Source: Candidatus Kaiserbacteria bacterium | GTDB taxonomy: Bacteria > Patescibacteriota > Minisyncoccia > Phycocordibacterales > UBA918 | Length of the DNA stretch: 27,548 bases | NCBI GenBank assembly: GCA_007116965.1 | Contig: SKHJ01000048.1 | Coordinates: 1-27,548, forward strand | Reading direction: 5' to 3' | Part shown: one piece after another, positions 20,813-27,548 of the stretch | Numbering within the stretch: position 1 is the first letter of the stretch | Layout: the number at the start of each line of letters is the position of its first letter | Notes under the pieces: generated by a model | Database searches by the model: none | Seen by the model: only the letters and a program-made list of their open reading frames with translations | What the model was told of the DNA's origin: nothing | Program-made: the position numbers and the translations under genes

Positions 20813-21826
20813 TCAACGGAAGAGCCTTCTTCCCCATTCCCAAATATCCTGTTCACCTTGTAGATATAACCAATACCACCACTCACCGCCCCAGAGATAT
20901 TGCTTAGCATACCTGGTACGTCGCGCATACTCGATACTATCCTGAATCTTTTCGAGATTCATCCGTGAATACTGGACCTCAAGTGACACATCGACGATCG
21001 GTTCTAATAGCCACGGCTCGGCTGCCAACTCAATCAACATCGTTTCTCGTCGACCGTACCGAAGCTGCATCGCATTATCCTTAAGGCGATACCACCACGG
21101 CGGTAAGACCGTGCGGAAAGTGCCAAGCTCGGGGTTCCAGAAGTGAATATATACACTGGTACCAAACACATCGCCGTGCCGAAACGCACCTGTCCAGAGG
21201 CCGAGGTTGCCGCTATCGGTCACCAAGATTGGTCGAGTGCCATCAAGTTGTCGCACCAGCTCAATCTCACGAGCGAGTAACCCTTCGTCTAAAGGACCAC
21301 AATGTTCAAAAGCAAAGACTGACAAAAAGGGCTCATTCTCTACTTGCCAGTAGGTAATGTGAGCGCGGTCACGATAGCGTTCGACCACCGCCTCGATCTT
21401 GGCCAACAAAGCAGCGTGTTTTTCTTCCTCATCCAGCGCTCGGGCCCATCCAGGAATATGGCACTCCGGCCAGCGCGGTAAGCGTCTACCCACCGCCAAC
21501 ACCACTTCAGCACCCACTGCCTCTGCCCGGTCGATCTGGTAGTCCAATTCAGTGAAGTTGTACTGCCCCGGCTCAGGTTCCACCATCGGCCAGTGTGCGG
21601 CCAGTCGTAAATGTCTGACGCCAAGATCATCAAGAAAAGCGTCGTATGTCGCTTGCCAATCGAGGCCAAGCTCACGCGCATACAACGTATTGAAGGACAT
21701 CCCGTACTGAATCTCAGTTGGTACCGGTTTCCAGGCCAAGGCCGTCACAATCAATACTATAACTAGCGCCAGTACTACTGTACGGAGCAACCATCGTCGC
21801 CAGCTGTGAGTAAACCCGATGATCAT
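20813..21826 (-). CDS. TIM-barrel glycoside hydrolase-like protein, membrane anchored
   Basis: The 337-residue protein has a membrane anchor (about 13-31) and then a glycosidase-type barrel. YGMSFNTLYARELGLDWQAT (about 41-60), HLRLAAHWPMVEPEPGQYNF (about 72-91) and ITYWQVENEPF put a likely acid/base Glu at E165 in the N-E-P motif. TMLIELAAEPW (about 262-272) holds the probable nucleophile, E266 or E270. The layout resembles clan GH-A enzymes such as GH5 and GH42-like proteins. The exact family and substrate are not clear. Its ATG overlaps the stop of the EamA-like gene by four bases (ATGA), so it is translationally coupled, and it acts outside the cytoplasmic membrane. Confidence 0.85.
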   Translation of the reverse strand: MIIGFTHSWRRWLLRTVVLALVIVLIVTALAWKPVPTEIQYGMSFNTLYARELGLDWQATYDAFLDDLGVRHLRLAAHWPMVEPEPGQYNFTELDYQIDRAEAVGAEVVLAVGRRLPRWPECHIPGWARALDEEEKHAALLAKIEAVVERYRDRAHITYWQVENEPFLSVFAFEHCGPLDEGLLAREIELVRQLDGTRPILVTDSGNLGLWTGAFRHGDVFGTSVYIHFWNPELGTFRTVLPPWWYRLKDNAMQLRYGRRETMLIELAAEPWLLEPIVDVSLEVQYSRMNLEKIQDSIEYARRTRYAKQYLWGGEWWYWLYLQGEQDIWEWGRRLFR

Positions 21827-22755
21827 ACGAAGAGCATTACAAAGCCGATAACGATAATAGATACGTACAAAACCTTACGAATCACGTCACGCGGCTTAGT
21901 CCCGCGCTCGGTCACATAAGTAGGCCACCACAAAGTTACTAGGTATGAGATAAATAAAATAAAGACAAACTTCAAACCATCGAGTGCTTGTACCACTGAC
22001 ACCTCACCCCAGTCGGTAGCTTGCAGTAGCATAAAGGCCGCTACCCCAGCAATGAACTTGTTGACTAAAACAATCGCTCCACCACGCGCCGTGGTATGTT
22101 CAGTGCCCTGACGGATCTTTTTCCAGTACGCCGGGACCAGCAAGAGACTCAGCGCAAACAACACCAACGCCGCCCGTGACCAAAAGAAACCGTCAGCAAA
22201 GGTGGTCATTTGAAAAATACCCTTCATGGTAATCAAGTGCAAAGCAAAGAACAATCCGCTATGAAAGGTAATCGAAACCAGCTTAAGATTAAAGTTGGCT
22301 TGTGATACCAAAAAGGTACCGATGGCCAGCAAGAGGATACCGACAATAAACGTATCAGACAGCGCTGCGTCGAGAAAGAGATAATTGAGCCCCAACGAGG
22401 CAATAGCGGCCACCGAACCAATCACCGGCATGACATTACTCGGCGTATCATGCTTCAAGGCATCAAACATCGATACTAGGGCCAAGAAGAAGGCGTAGGC
22501 GGCAAAAAATGCCATCGCCAACAACTCCAAGGTTGGCATACCCACTTCGCTGATATGTGGCACCCCTACCACCCGCATCCCTGGTAACCATCCCACTGCA
22601 AAAATAAGTAGCCAGACGCCAGCCAGCAAGCAAGAGAAAAAGGCGTAGACAAACGGCTTGGGTATAGCCGTCTCGTCTGAAACAATATATTTATCAATAA
22701 CCGCAACGATGGCGTTAAGAAACTGCCCGCCGACCGCTAGCCAAATCCAGCCCAT
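21823..22755 (-). CDS. EamA/DMT-like ten-span transporter
   Basis: The 310-residue protein is hydrophobic throughout, with about ten spans in two halves of five, the layout of drug/metabolite transporter (EamA) proteins. Motif-like stretches include VIGSVAAIASLGLNYLFLDA at the middle and LLQATDWGEVSVVQALDG in the second half. Family members export or import small metabolites. Its position between two glycosidase genes, four bases after the GH1 gene and overlapping the next, suggests a sugar or aglycone substrate, but that is inference only. Confidence 0.85.
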   Translation of the reverse strand: MGWIWLAVGGQFLNAIVAVIDKYIVSDETAIPKPFVYAFFSCLLAGVWLLIFAVGWLPGMRVVGVPHISEVGMPTLELLAMAFFAAYAFFLALVSMFDALKHDTPSNVMPVIGSVAAIASLGLNYLFLDAALSDTFIVGILLLAIGTFLVSQANFNLKLVSITFHSGLFFALHLITMKGIFQMTTFADGFFWSRAALVLFALSLLLVPAYWKKIRQGTEHTTARGGAIVLVNKFIAGVAAFMLLQATDWGEVSVVQALDGLKFVFILFISYLVTLWWPTYVTERGTKPRDVIRKVLYVSIIVIGFVMLFV

Positions 22756-22759
22756 ACGG

Positions 22760-23974
22760 TCATTCTACTATGCCGTTATTTTCGATGATGCGCTTATACA
22801 CGTAGGCCGAAGGACGTATTTTTCGTTCCAAGGTATCGTAATCGATCTCCACTATCCCAAATCGCTTCTCAAATCCGAGCGCCCACTCATAATTATCCAA
22901 CAGTGACCAGTACAAATGTCCTCGCACATCTACACCATCTTGGATAGCACGTTGCATCGCCATAATTTGCACCGTGAGGTACTGAGGGCGCAGATCATCA
23001 TCTTCGTCGGCTAAACCTGCTTCAGCAATAAATATCGGCTTCTGGTATCTTTGCAAATGCAGCAATGCGTTGTAGATACCGCTCGGCAAGGCATTCCACC
23101 CCATATCAGTCTGCAAGAAATTGCGAGTCTCACCAAACCGAGTACTACGGTAATAGTTTAAACCAATTGCATCAAACGAACCCTTAATACCAAGCAAAAA
23201 TGCATCGGTTTGTAGGTACTGCGCTACTCGCGCCAGTAACTTATTTATAAAACGTTCGTTGGCATCAAATACATGTACGTGCTTTATAACACTAACTTGC
23301 GTATCTGGTCTGGCAGCTTTGATGCACGCGTAGGCTGTGTTGTGTGCTTTAACTAGATTACTTGCCACTTTCCAGTATTGCCAATAATTTCTTATTTTTG
23401 TCTGGGGCTGCGCTCGTTCTTCTGTACCATCACCTTTGGCCATTAATCCTACTCGTTGAAAGGGCGGCCATACGCCATAGAGGTAGCCGTGCGTAGCATA
23501 CACGTTTGGTTCGTTCATAGTAGAAAAGTGCAGACAGAGATCACCGAGCTGTTCTACGATATACTGACAATACCGAGCAAATATTTTAGGAGCGTCCTTA
23601 CGCTCAAACCCGCCCGACTGCGCAAACCACAGCGGCAACGTAAAGTGCCACAAGGTTACAAATGGTTCCAGGTTACGATCTCGCAAGGCGCGCAGCACCC
23701 GTCGGTAATGTTCTGTTGTTTCCTCATCAAACTTCCCTTCCTCTGGCTCGATGCGCGCCCACTCGATCGAAAAACGATGCGCATTATGTCCGAGCGACTG
23801 CGCGATATCGAAGTCCTCCTCATAGCGATGATAATGATCACACGCTCGGCCACAGGGCGGTACTCGACCCTCACGAGCTGCCTTTGCCCAGTCGGTATTC
23901 TCAATCCCACCCTCCACCTGGTACGAGGCGGTCGCCGCCCCCCAGTAAAAGTTTTTTGGTTTAAAATTAATCAT
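22760..23974 (-). CDS. GH1 family beta-glucosidase-like glycosidase
   Basis: This is a cytosolic retaining glycosidase acting on beta-linked glucosides, galactosides or related sugars. From ATG 23974 it has 404 residues, somewhat short for GH1 (usually 440-480). The family signature FYWGAATASYQVEGG (about 9-23) is intact. The acid/base is E155 in STMNEPNV, and the nucleophile is E318 in IFIAEAGLAD. RGHLYWSLLDNYEWALGFEKRFG (about 351-373) completes the active site. An in-frame TTG at 23983 is an alternative start, but the ATG lies eight bases after an extended -10 (TGTTATGAT) and matches the family's N-terminus. The gene is followed directly by EamA and the second glycosidase. Confidence 0.95.
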   Translation of the reverse strand: MINFKPKNFYWGAATASYQVEGGIENTDWAKAAREGRVPPCGRACDHYHRYEEDFDIAQSLGHNAHRFSIEWARIEPEEGKFDEETTEHYRRVLRALRDRNLEPFVTLWHFTLPLWFAQSGGFERKDAPKIFARYCQYIVEQLGDLCLHFSTMNEPNVYATHGYLYGVWPPFQRVGLMAKGDGTEERAQPQTKIRNYWQYWKVASNLVKAHNTAYACIKAARPDTQVSVIKHVHVFDANERFINKLLARVAQYLQTDAFLLGIKGSFDAIGLNYYRSTRFGETRNFLQTDMGWNALPSGIYNALLHLQRYQKPIFIAEAGLADEDDDLRPQYLTVQIMAMQRAIQDGVDVRGHLYWSLLDNYEWALGFEKRFGIVEIDYDTLERKIRPSAYVYKRIIENNGIVE

Positions 23975-23982
23975 TATATTCA

Positions 23983-23991
23983 ATCATAACA
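23983..23991 (-). promoter_or_regulatory. Possible extended -10 inside the operon, before the GH1 gene
   Basis: Minus-strand TGTTATGAT overlaps the TGA stop of the preceding 166-residue gene and ends eight bases before ATG 23974. If real, GH1, EamA and the second glycosidase can be expressed from a leaderless transcript separate from the upstream genes. Confidence 0.4.
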
Positions 23992-24484
23992 GCGGTATAT
24001 CGCGATATATACCAGCAGCACCTATTCTACCCTCGCCTACCAACCTGAGTGAGATCTGCTTTCCTTGCGCATTAAGTCCGAAGAACTGACCTTGTCTTGG
24101 TCCGACACAAACTCGCACCGCACCTTGTAGAGGGATTTTAGAAAGACCGAGCGCGTCATATGCTACCCACCCAATATACCATTCAGCAACCTCATCCACA
24201 GGCTTAATTACCACGAACTTTGTCCAGCCACCAAACAATGGCATGTGAAATAGCGGAATAAAACCAAACCATCTTTGCTTTGCCTCAGGATCGCCTGGCA
24301 CAATTATTATTTGACTCGCTTTCAGTTGACTAACGTTATAATTATTTAAATGCTGATTATTCCATCGATGAGTACGTTGCGGCACCTCAGTAAAGTTTCC
24401 CTGCAAAACAAACATAACTGGCTTCATCAATGTATCAGCTAACCTACCTAGTCGTCCTTGTTTTATAATTTTAATTTGGCTCAT
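23984..24484 (-). CDS. Unknown protein (166 residues)
   Basis: I do not recognise this protein. The longer open frame to 24646 runs back over the exonuclease gene, and those first 54 codons are low-complexity shadow, so ATG 24484 is chosen. It is four bases after the exonuclease stop and gives MSQIKIIKQGRLGRL. The sequence is mainly beta-type, with a hydrophobic aromatic patch (QRWFGFIPLFHMPLFGGWTK, about 70-89), WYIGWVAYDALGLSKIP (about 102-118) and a Gly-rich end. There is no signal peptide and no long membrane span. The base composition is more AT-rich than in the neighbouring exonuclease. It is co-transcribed with the exonuclease. Confidence 0.7.
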   Translation of the reverse strand: MSQIKIIKQGRLGRLADTLMKPVMFVLQGNFTEVPQRTHRWNNQHLNNYNVSQLKASQIIIVPGDPEAKQRWFGFIPLFHMPLFGGWTKFVVIKPVDEVAEWYIGWVAYDALGLSKIPLQGAVRVCVGPRQGQFFGLNAQGKQISLRLVGEGRIGAAGIYRDIPLL

Positions 24485-24488
24485 AGTC

Positions 24489-25229
24489 TTAGTACTCAAT
24501 CGGTACCTCTTCCCATCCACCTGGGCGGCGCAGGTAGGTGTCCCAGCGTCGATAGAGCTCAGTGGTGGCGACCACGTCGGCGGCGTTATACTCAGCGATC
24601 TGCCGGTACTTACCTTGCTGGTATAGCTCTGCCACCGCGTCACCACTCATCTCATCAGTCTTGGGGCTCTCGATGCCATAGGCGCGGCAAAAGAGGTGGA
24701 GGCTTGGTCGACGTGTCATCGCACCGTAGAAGGTCAGCTCATCTTGCAAGTCGATATGGTACGGCGGTACTTGCTGCGATAGATATCGTCGTCGCATTAA
24801 GTCAATGCTAGGCTGAACGCCACGCGAGACAGAACGATGCAAAAGAAAAGGCACATCAAAACATCGACCATTGAAAGTCACAAATGTGTCGTACGAGCGG
24901 GCACCTTCCCAAAAGTCACTGAGCATCGTAGTCTCATCTCGCTGCTTGTAGATGAAGTCACCCCGAGTAAATTCCGGCTCTGTTTCAGGATTCCCTTGAT
25001 AATAAACCGCACCTTGTCCCCGCTCTAGGTCATAGACAGCGATCGAGACTACTATGCCAGTGAGCGGCGAAAACCCTAGCCCGGCTTGCACGTCTTTAAT
25101 TCGCGCCAACTTCTCGGTCTCATCACGCGCTGTTCGCTCTACCCAGCGAGTTAGCGTCTGTTGCGTAGCTGTATCCAACCCCTCCCACCGCTCTCCGACT
25201 GTCTCAATGTCAAAGATGAGCGTGGGCAT
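24489..25229 (-). CDS. DEDDy-type 3'-5' exonuclease (PolB exonuclease-like)
   Basis: The 246-residue protein has the RNase H-like exonuclease fold with the DEDDy set. FDIETVG gives D7 and E9. FNGRCFDVPFLL gives D125. IAEYNAADVVATTELY gives Y214 and D218. It stands alone without a polymerase domain, like the predicted PolB-exonuclease-like family found in several bacterial groups. It could proofread, trim DNA ends or process RNA, but the substrate is undefined. It lies six bases after the YHYH-like gene and four bases before the unknown 166-residue gene. Confidence 0.93.
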   Translation of the reverse strand: MPTLIFDIETVGERWEGLDTATQQTLTRWVERTARDETEKLARIKDVQAGLGFSPLTGIVVSIAVYDLERGQGAVYYQGNPETEPEFTRGDFIYKQRDETTMLSDFWEGARSYDTFVTFNGRCFDVPFLLHRSVSRGVQPSIDLMRRRYLSQQVPPYHIDLQDELTFYGAMTRRPSLHLFCRAYGIESPKTDEMSGDAVAELYQQGKYRQIAEYNAADVVATTELYRRWDTYLRRPGGWEEVPIEY

Positions 25230-25235
25230 AGTTGA

Positions 25236-26003
25236 CTAAATAGCTACCGGAGTACCGCTAAAGCAATTGAGGATGGTCGAGCGTTGACTTTGTAAGACGT
25301 AGCCATATCCAGCCACACCGTACGCGCCCCCACAAGCATCTACAGCCATTCCGTCATCTCGTCCGTAAATGGGAAAACCATCCAAAGCATATCCTACTAC
25401 TGTCTGTCCGCCGAAAATACCGTACAAGCTAGTTTCGTTGTTACGGATTAGCGAGCCGTCATTAGCGACACCAACTACATCACTTGGTACACAGCGACTA
25501 CCTGTTGGTGCTATCGGGAGCGGTAACTGAAGGAGCAGCGTGCGCTCATCTTCTCCTGCCAACCCGTCAAGACGCTGGTAAAATGAACGCCCGTTCTCGT
25601 CGACGACCATCTCAATCCCACGTGGCCAAAAGCCCGCAAAGGGTGCGTAGTACGGACACAGCACCACCTCACTAACAATCTGGTCAGTCGCTCGGTCTTC
25701 ATCTTCGAGCGGCAATTCCGGCTGACCTTCACGGACAATGAAAATGGAGTTATCACGCTCCTGGGCTCGATAAGCCATGACCTGCTCACGCAATTCTTCT
25801 TGGCGCGCCGCTCGTACAACCGCTGGATCAACCACATCTGCCACCGCCTCCACCTCATCTACCGGCGTTGCAGCTACCAGCGCGACACTCGCTGTCTGAC
25901 TCGCACTACGCTCCACCAAATCAGAACCGACCGTAAACACAATGCCAAGCACCAGAACCCCCAACACCGCCAGAAACAACACAAACTCACGCGTAGCACT
26001 CAT
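25236..26003 (-). CDS. YHYH-family protein with degenerate motif
   Basis: The 255-residue protein has one N-terminal membrane segment (about 7-27), an Ala/Val/Glu-rich stalk (about 33-82) and an external YHYH-like domain. Recognisable family parts are VVGYALDGFPIYGRDDGM (about 202-219), AVDACGG (220-226) and TILNCFSGTPVAI at the end. The name-giving Tyr-His-Tyr-His is reduced to GYGYVLQ (232-238), so the expected histidines are missing. YHYH proteins have no settled function, though metal or copper links are sometimes suggested. TGGTACACT (26013-26021) lies nine bases before ATG, so the mRNA may be leaderless. The gene heads the exonuclease-glycosidase run. Confidence 0.85.
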   Translation of the reverse strand: MSATREFVLFLAVLGVLVLGIVFTVGSDLVERSASQTASVALVAATPVDEVEAVADVVDPAVVRAARQEELREQVMAYRAQERDNSIFIVREGQPELPLEDEDRATDQIVSEVVLCPYYAPFAGFWPRGIEMVVDENGRSFYQRLDGLAGEDERTLLLQLPLPIAPTGSRCVPSDVVGVANDGSLIRNNETSLYGIFGGQTVVGYALDGFPIYGRDDGMAVDACGGAYGVAGYGYVLQSQRSTILNCFSGTPVAI

Positions 26004-26012
26004 AGTACCTAC

Positions 26013-26021
26013 AGTGTACCA
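26013..26021 (-). promoter_or_regulatory. Extended -10 promoter of the YHYH-like gene run
   Basis: Minus-strand TGGTACACT has the TGn extension and a -10-like hexamer (TACACT, 26013-26018). Nine bases separate it from ATG 26003, matching the near-leaderless geometry seen at six other genes. Confidence 0.5.
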
Positions 26022-26056
26022 GAAAAACGATGGGATGTTAGGTGGGCATGATTTGC

Positions 26057-27385
26057 TTAGGGAGTTTTTGCCAGCAACTTACCACCATCCTTTTTGCCTG
26101 AAGAATTACTCCGAGTCTTGACTCGTATCTTCACTAGCTGTTCTACGCGGCGGATATCTGCTAACAATTTTGACCTATCTTCATTATAAAGAAAAAGGTT
26201 AAAAATAGATCTACCACCATTTTTTGATAACAATGCCTTTTCACCCACTTTTTTGTTCATGGTAATACTATGAAAAGACTCTAGTTCTTCAAGTTTTTTT
26301 ACTCCCTTCATCTCAAGAATTACTCCTTCTGCCTTAGTGAACCATTTCATCGCAACAGCATATCCTTTACACTTTTTAGGGATCACTGGTTTTTTGGCCA
26401 TGCGTATAAGAGCATCATTTGCAGCGTGATCGATATCACAACTCAACTCATGCAAGACCCCCCTAAATCCACCCATTCGCGGTCCAACTTCGATTATTTT
26501 CCACTCGTCGTCGATCTTCATAAGTTCCACGTGAGCGGTTGTACTTCTAAGACCGAGGGCATGGATGGCCGTCTCTGCTGCTCGCTGGGCTTTTTCAACA
26601 GTACTTTGTTTTAGTGCTGTTGGGGTCATCTGTTTATAGTTATAAAAATCATCATGCCCAATATTTCGGCCAGTAACTATTCGTACTAAAGGACAGTGCC
26701 AAACTGTACCTACGCTGTTAACGTATGAGTCAACAGAGTACATATCACCATCCATAAACTCTTCGGTAATGATCTTTGGTGTCTCGGTCCGTTTACCGCT
26801 ATCATAGAGACTCTTTATCTTTCGAAAGACAGTTTTTAAGGTTTTTTCAAGCTCCTCCTCGTGATAACAAATCGAGACAAGCAGACTTGACCCAAGATTA
26901 GTTGGTTTAACAATCATTGGAAAACCAATCTTCTCAATGACACGCATCCGCTCCTTCTTGCTGTTTTCTTTTATCCACGTAAATTTTGGAGTGTTTCTTC
27001 TATCATGTAGCCGCAGTCGTTTTCGCATTTCATACTTATCTGTAGCCCAGCGCAAAGATTCTGTAGTAGGCGTGCGGAGATAAGGCACATGAGGAATTAC
27101 ATCAGCCAATCTTGAAATATGATCGTCAGAACCACAGGTAACAGCCACCAACGAACCTTGATACGGCAACAACGCCTCTGCTATCTTCCAAGGCTTAGAA
27201 AAATCGAACTCGAGAACAGTTGCAATACCATCGTACTTACCATTGCGCCTAATGCGTGAATCCCAGAGCAACAATGGCTCATACTGAATGGAATGTTCTT
27301 TTGTGAGTGCCTTGACGCTCCTAATCGTTCCAGGTGGCATCATCATAATAAACGCAATGTATTTTTTTTTTTTACAATCTTGCAT
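26057..27385 (-). CDS. ATP-grasp ligase of unknown substrate
   Basis: ATP-grasp enzymes join a carboxylate to an amine or similar via an acyl-phosphate. The 442-residue protein has the lysine loop GFPMIVKPTNLGSSLLVS (about 154-171, ATP-binding K160), the hinge ITEEFMDGDMYSVDSYV (about 206-222) and the metal-binding end AHVELMKIDDEWKIIEVGPRMGG (E299, R303). A C-terminal domain of about 130 residues follows. The general plan resembles carbamoyl-phosphate synthase-like or amino-acid ligase (CARNS/BL00235-type) proteins. Codons 5-8 are a run of 12 A (KKKK). The protein is much richer in Lys, and its gene in A+T, than its neighbours, which points to transfer. An alternative start at one of the Met codons 14-16 would avoid the A-run. 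Confidence 0.88.
   Translation of the reverse strand: MQDCKKKKYIAFIMMMPPGTIRSVKALTKEHSIQYEPLLLWDSRIRRNGKYDGIATVLEFDFSKPWKIAEALLPYQGSLVAVTCGSDDHISRLADVIPHVPYLRTPTTESLRWATDKYEMRKRLRLHDRRNTPKFTWIKENSKKERMRVIEKIGFPMIVKPTNLGSSLLVSICYHEEELEKTLKTVFRKIKSLYDSGKRTETPKIITEEFMDGDMYSVDSYVNSVGTVWHCPLVRIVTGRNIGHDDFYNYKQMTPTALKQSTVEKAQRAAETAIHALGLRSTTAHVELMKIDDEWKIIEVGPRMGGFRGVLHELSCDIDHAANDALIRMAKKPVIPKKCKGYAVAMKWFTKAEGVILEMKGVKKLEELESFHSITMNKKVGEKALLSKNGGRSIFNLFLYNEDRSKLLADIRRVEQLVKIRVKTRSNSSGKKDGGKLLAKTP
27362..27373. repeat. 12-base homopolymer (T on plus strand, A in the ATP-grasp frame)
   Basis: Twelve consecutive T lie within codons 5-8 of the ATP-grasp gene. Tracts of this length are prone to replication slippage and to polymerase slippage. 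A change of one base would shift the frame immediately after the start. Confidence 0.9.
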
Positions 27386-27548
27386 GTATTAACTTCATCT
27401 TATTATGCTGCCAACAAACTACAAGCCTACTACAGAGTAACCCTAATATCCAATACGGACATAGAACTTGTGTAAATCAAGTCTTGACAAAAAACATGAG
27501 ACTGATTTCGTAAACGTGTTAGACTAAAGCCTAACCATTTTATGTCCC
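27386..27548. other. Upstream region of the ATP-grasp gene, no gene seen
   Basis: This region is AT-rich and non-coding. It contains small inverted repeats (GTTAG/CTAAC near 27518-27535). No promoter with good -35/-10 spacing toward the ATP-grasp gene stands out. Confidence 0.4.

Noticed and set aside
24485..24646. Extended start of the unknown 166-residue protein
   Set aside because: The extra 54 codons lie wholly inside the exonuclease gene in another frame. ATG 24484 sits at a normal operon spacing.
1..27548. A prophage, toxin-antitoxin or defence island
   Set aside because: No phage structural genes, restriction enzymes, toxin-antitoxin pairs or Cas proteins were recognised. The only mobile DNA seen is next to the tRNA.

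Overview
The window looks like a piece of a small-genome bacterial chromosome, most likely from the Candidate Phyla Radiation (Candidatus Patescibacteria, Parcubacteria-like). This is inference. It rests on the gene set: a MutY-type glycosylase without its iron-sulfur cysteines, a membrane-anchored orphan peptide-binding protein, a LemA-HtpX cassette, a bactofilin-like envelope protein, and many small membrane proteins of no recognised family. UGA acts as a normal stop, so this is not a lineage that reads UGA as glycine. All genes except the tRNA, the transposase, secG, the oligopeptide-binding protein, RNase J and one MFS transporter lie on the minus strand.

Layout. (1) 112-2200: tRNA-Ser(GGA) followed by two tandem insert-like segments. 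Each segment ends with a copy of the tRNA 3' end (intact tRNA at 179-199, copies at 448-468 and 1925-1946). The first segment (about 250 bp) is non-coding and full of hairpins. The second (about 1.48 kb) carries an IS110-family DEDD transposase. Its left end can fold like a bridge RNA, and one loop is complementary to ten bases of the tRNA T-arm. This is the most interesting system in the window. (2) 2215-5837, minus: lemA, a short DUF6159-like N-terminal remnant, a MazG-like pyrophosphohydrolase, htpX and a large membrane protein. (3) 5910-8132, minus: groES-groEL with a consensus sigma-70 promoter and a strong terminator. (4) 8275-13694, plus: secG, the peptide-binding protein, RNase J with a basic disordered N-terminus, a 46-nt perfect palindrome, and an MFS transporter. 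(5) 13677-17476, minus: SH3-domain protein, HAD phosphatase, class II CPD photolyase and MutY-like glycosylase. The last two form a DNA-repair pair with overlapping ends. (6) 17728-20758, minus: an HtrA/DegP-like protease, three small membrane proteins (two of them only 56 and 36 codons) and a bactofilin-like protein, an envelope module. (7) 20813-26003, minus: YHYH-like protein, DEDDy 3'-5' exonuclease, unknown 166-residue protein, GH1 beta-glucosidase, EamA-like transporter and a second TIM-barrel glycosidase, tightly packed. (8) 26057-27385, minus: a lysine-rich ATP-grasp ligase with a 12-A run in its first codons.

Regulation that can be read: good sigma-70 promoters precede groES, secG, lemA and the bactofilin-like gene. 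At seven genes a -10 hexamer sits only 7-9 bases before the start codon. This predicts leaderless mRNAs and was used to choose several starts. A roughly 65-75 bp dispersed repeat occurs in two intergenic regions (8143-8217 and 17528-17590).
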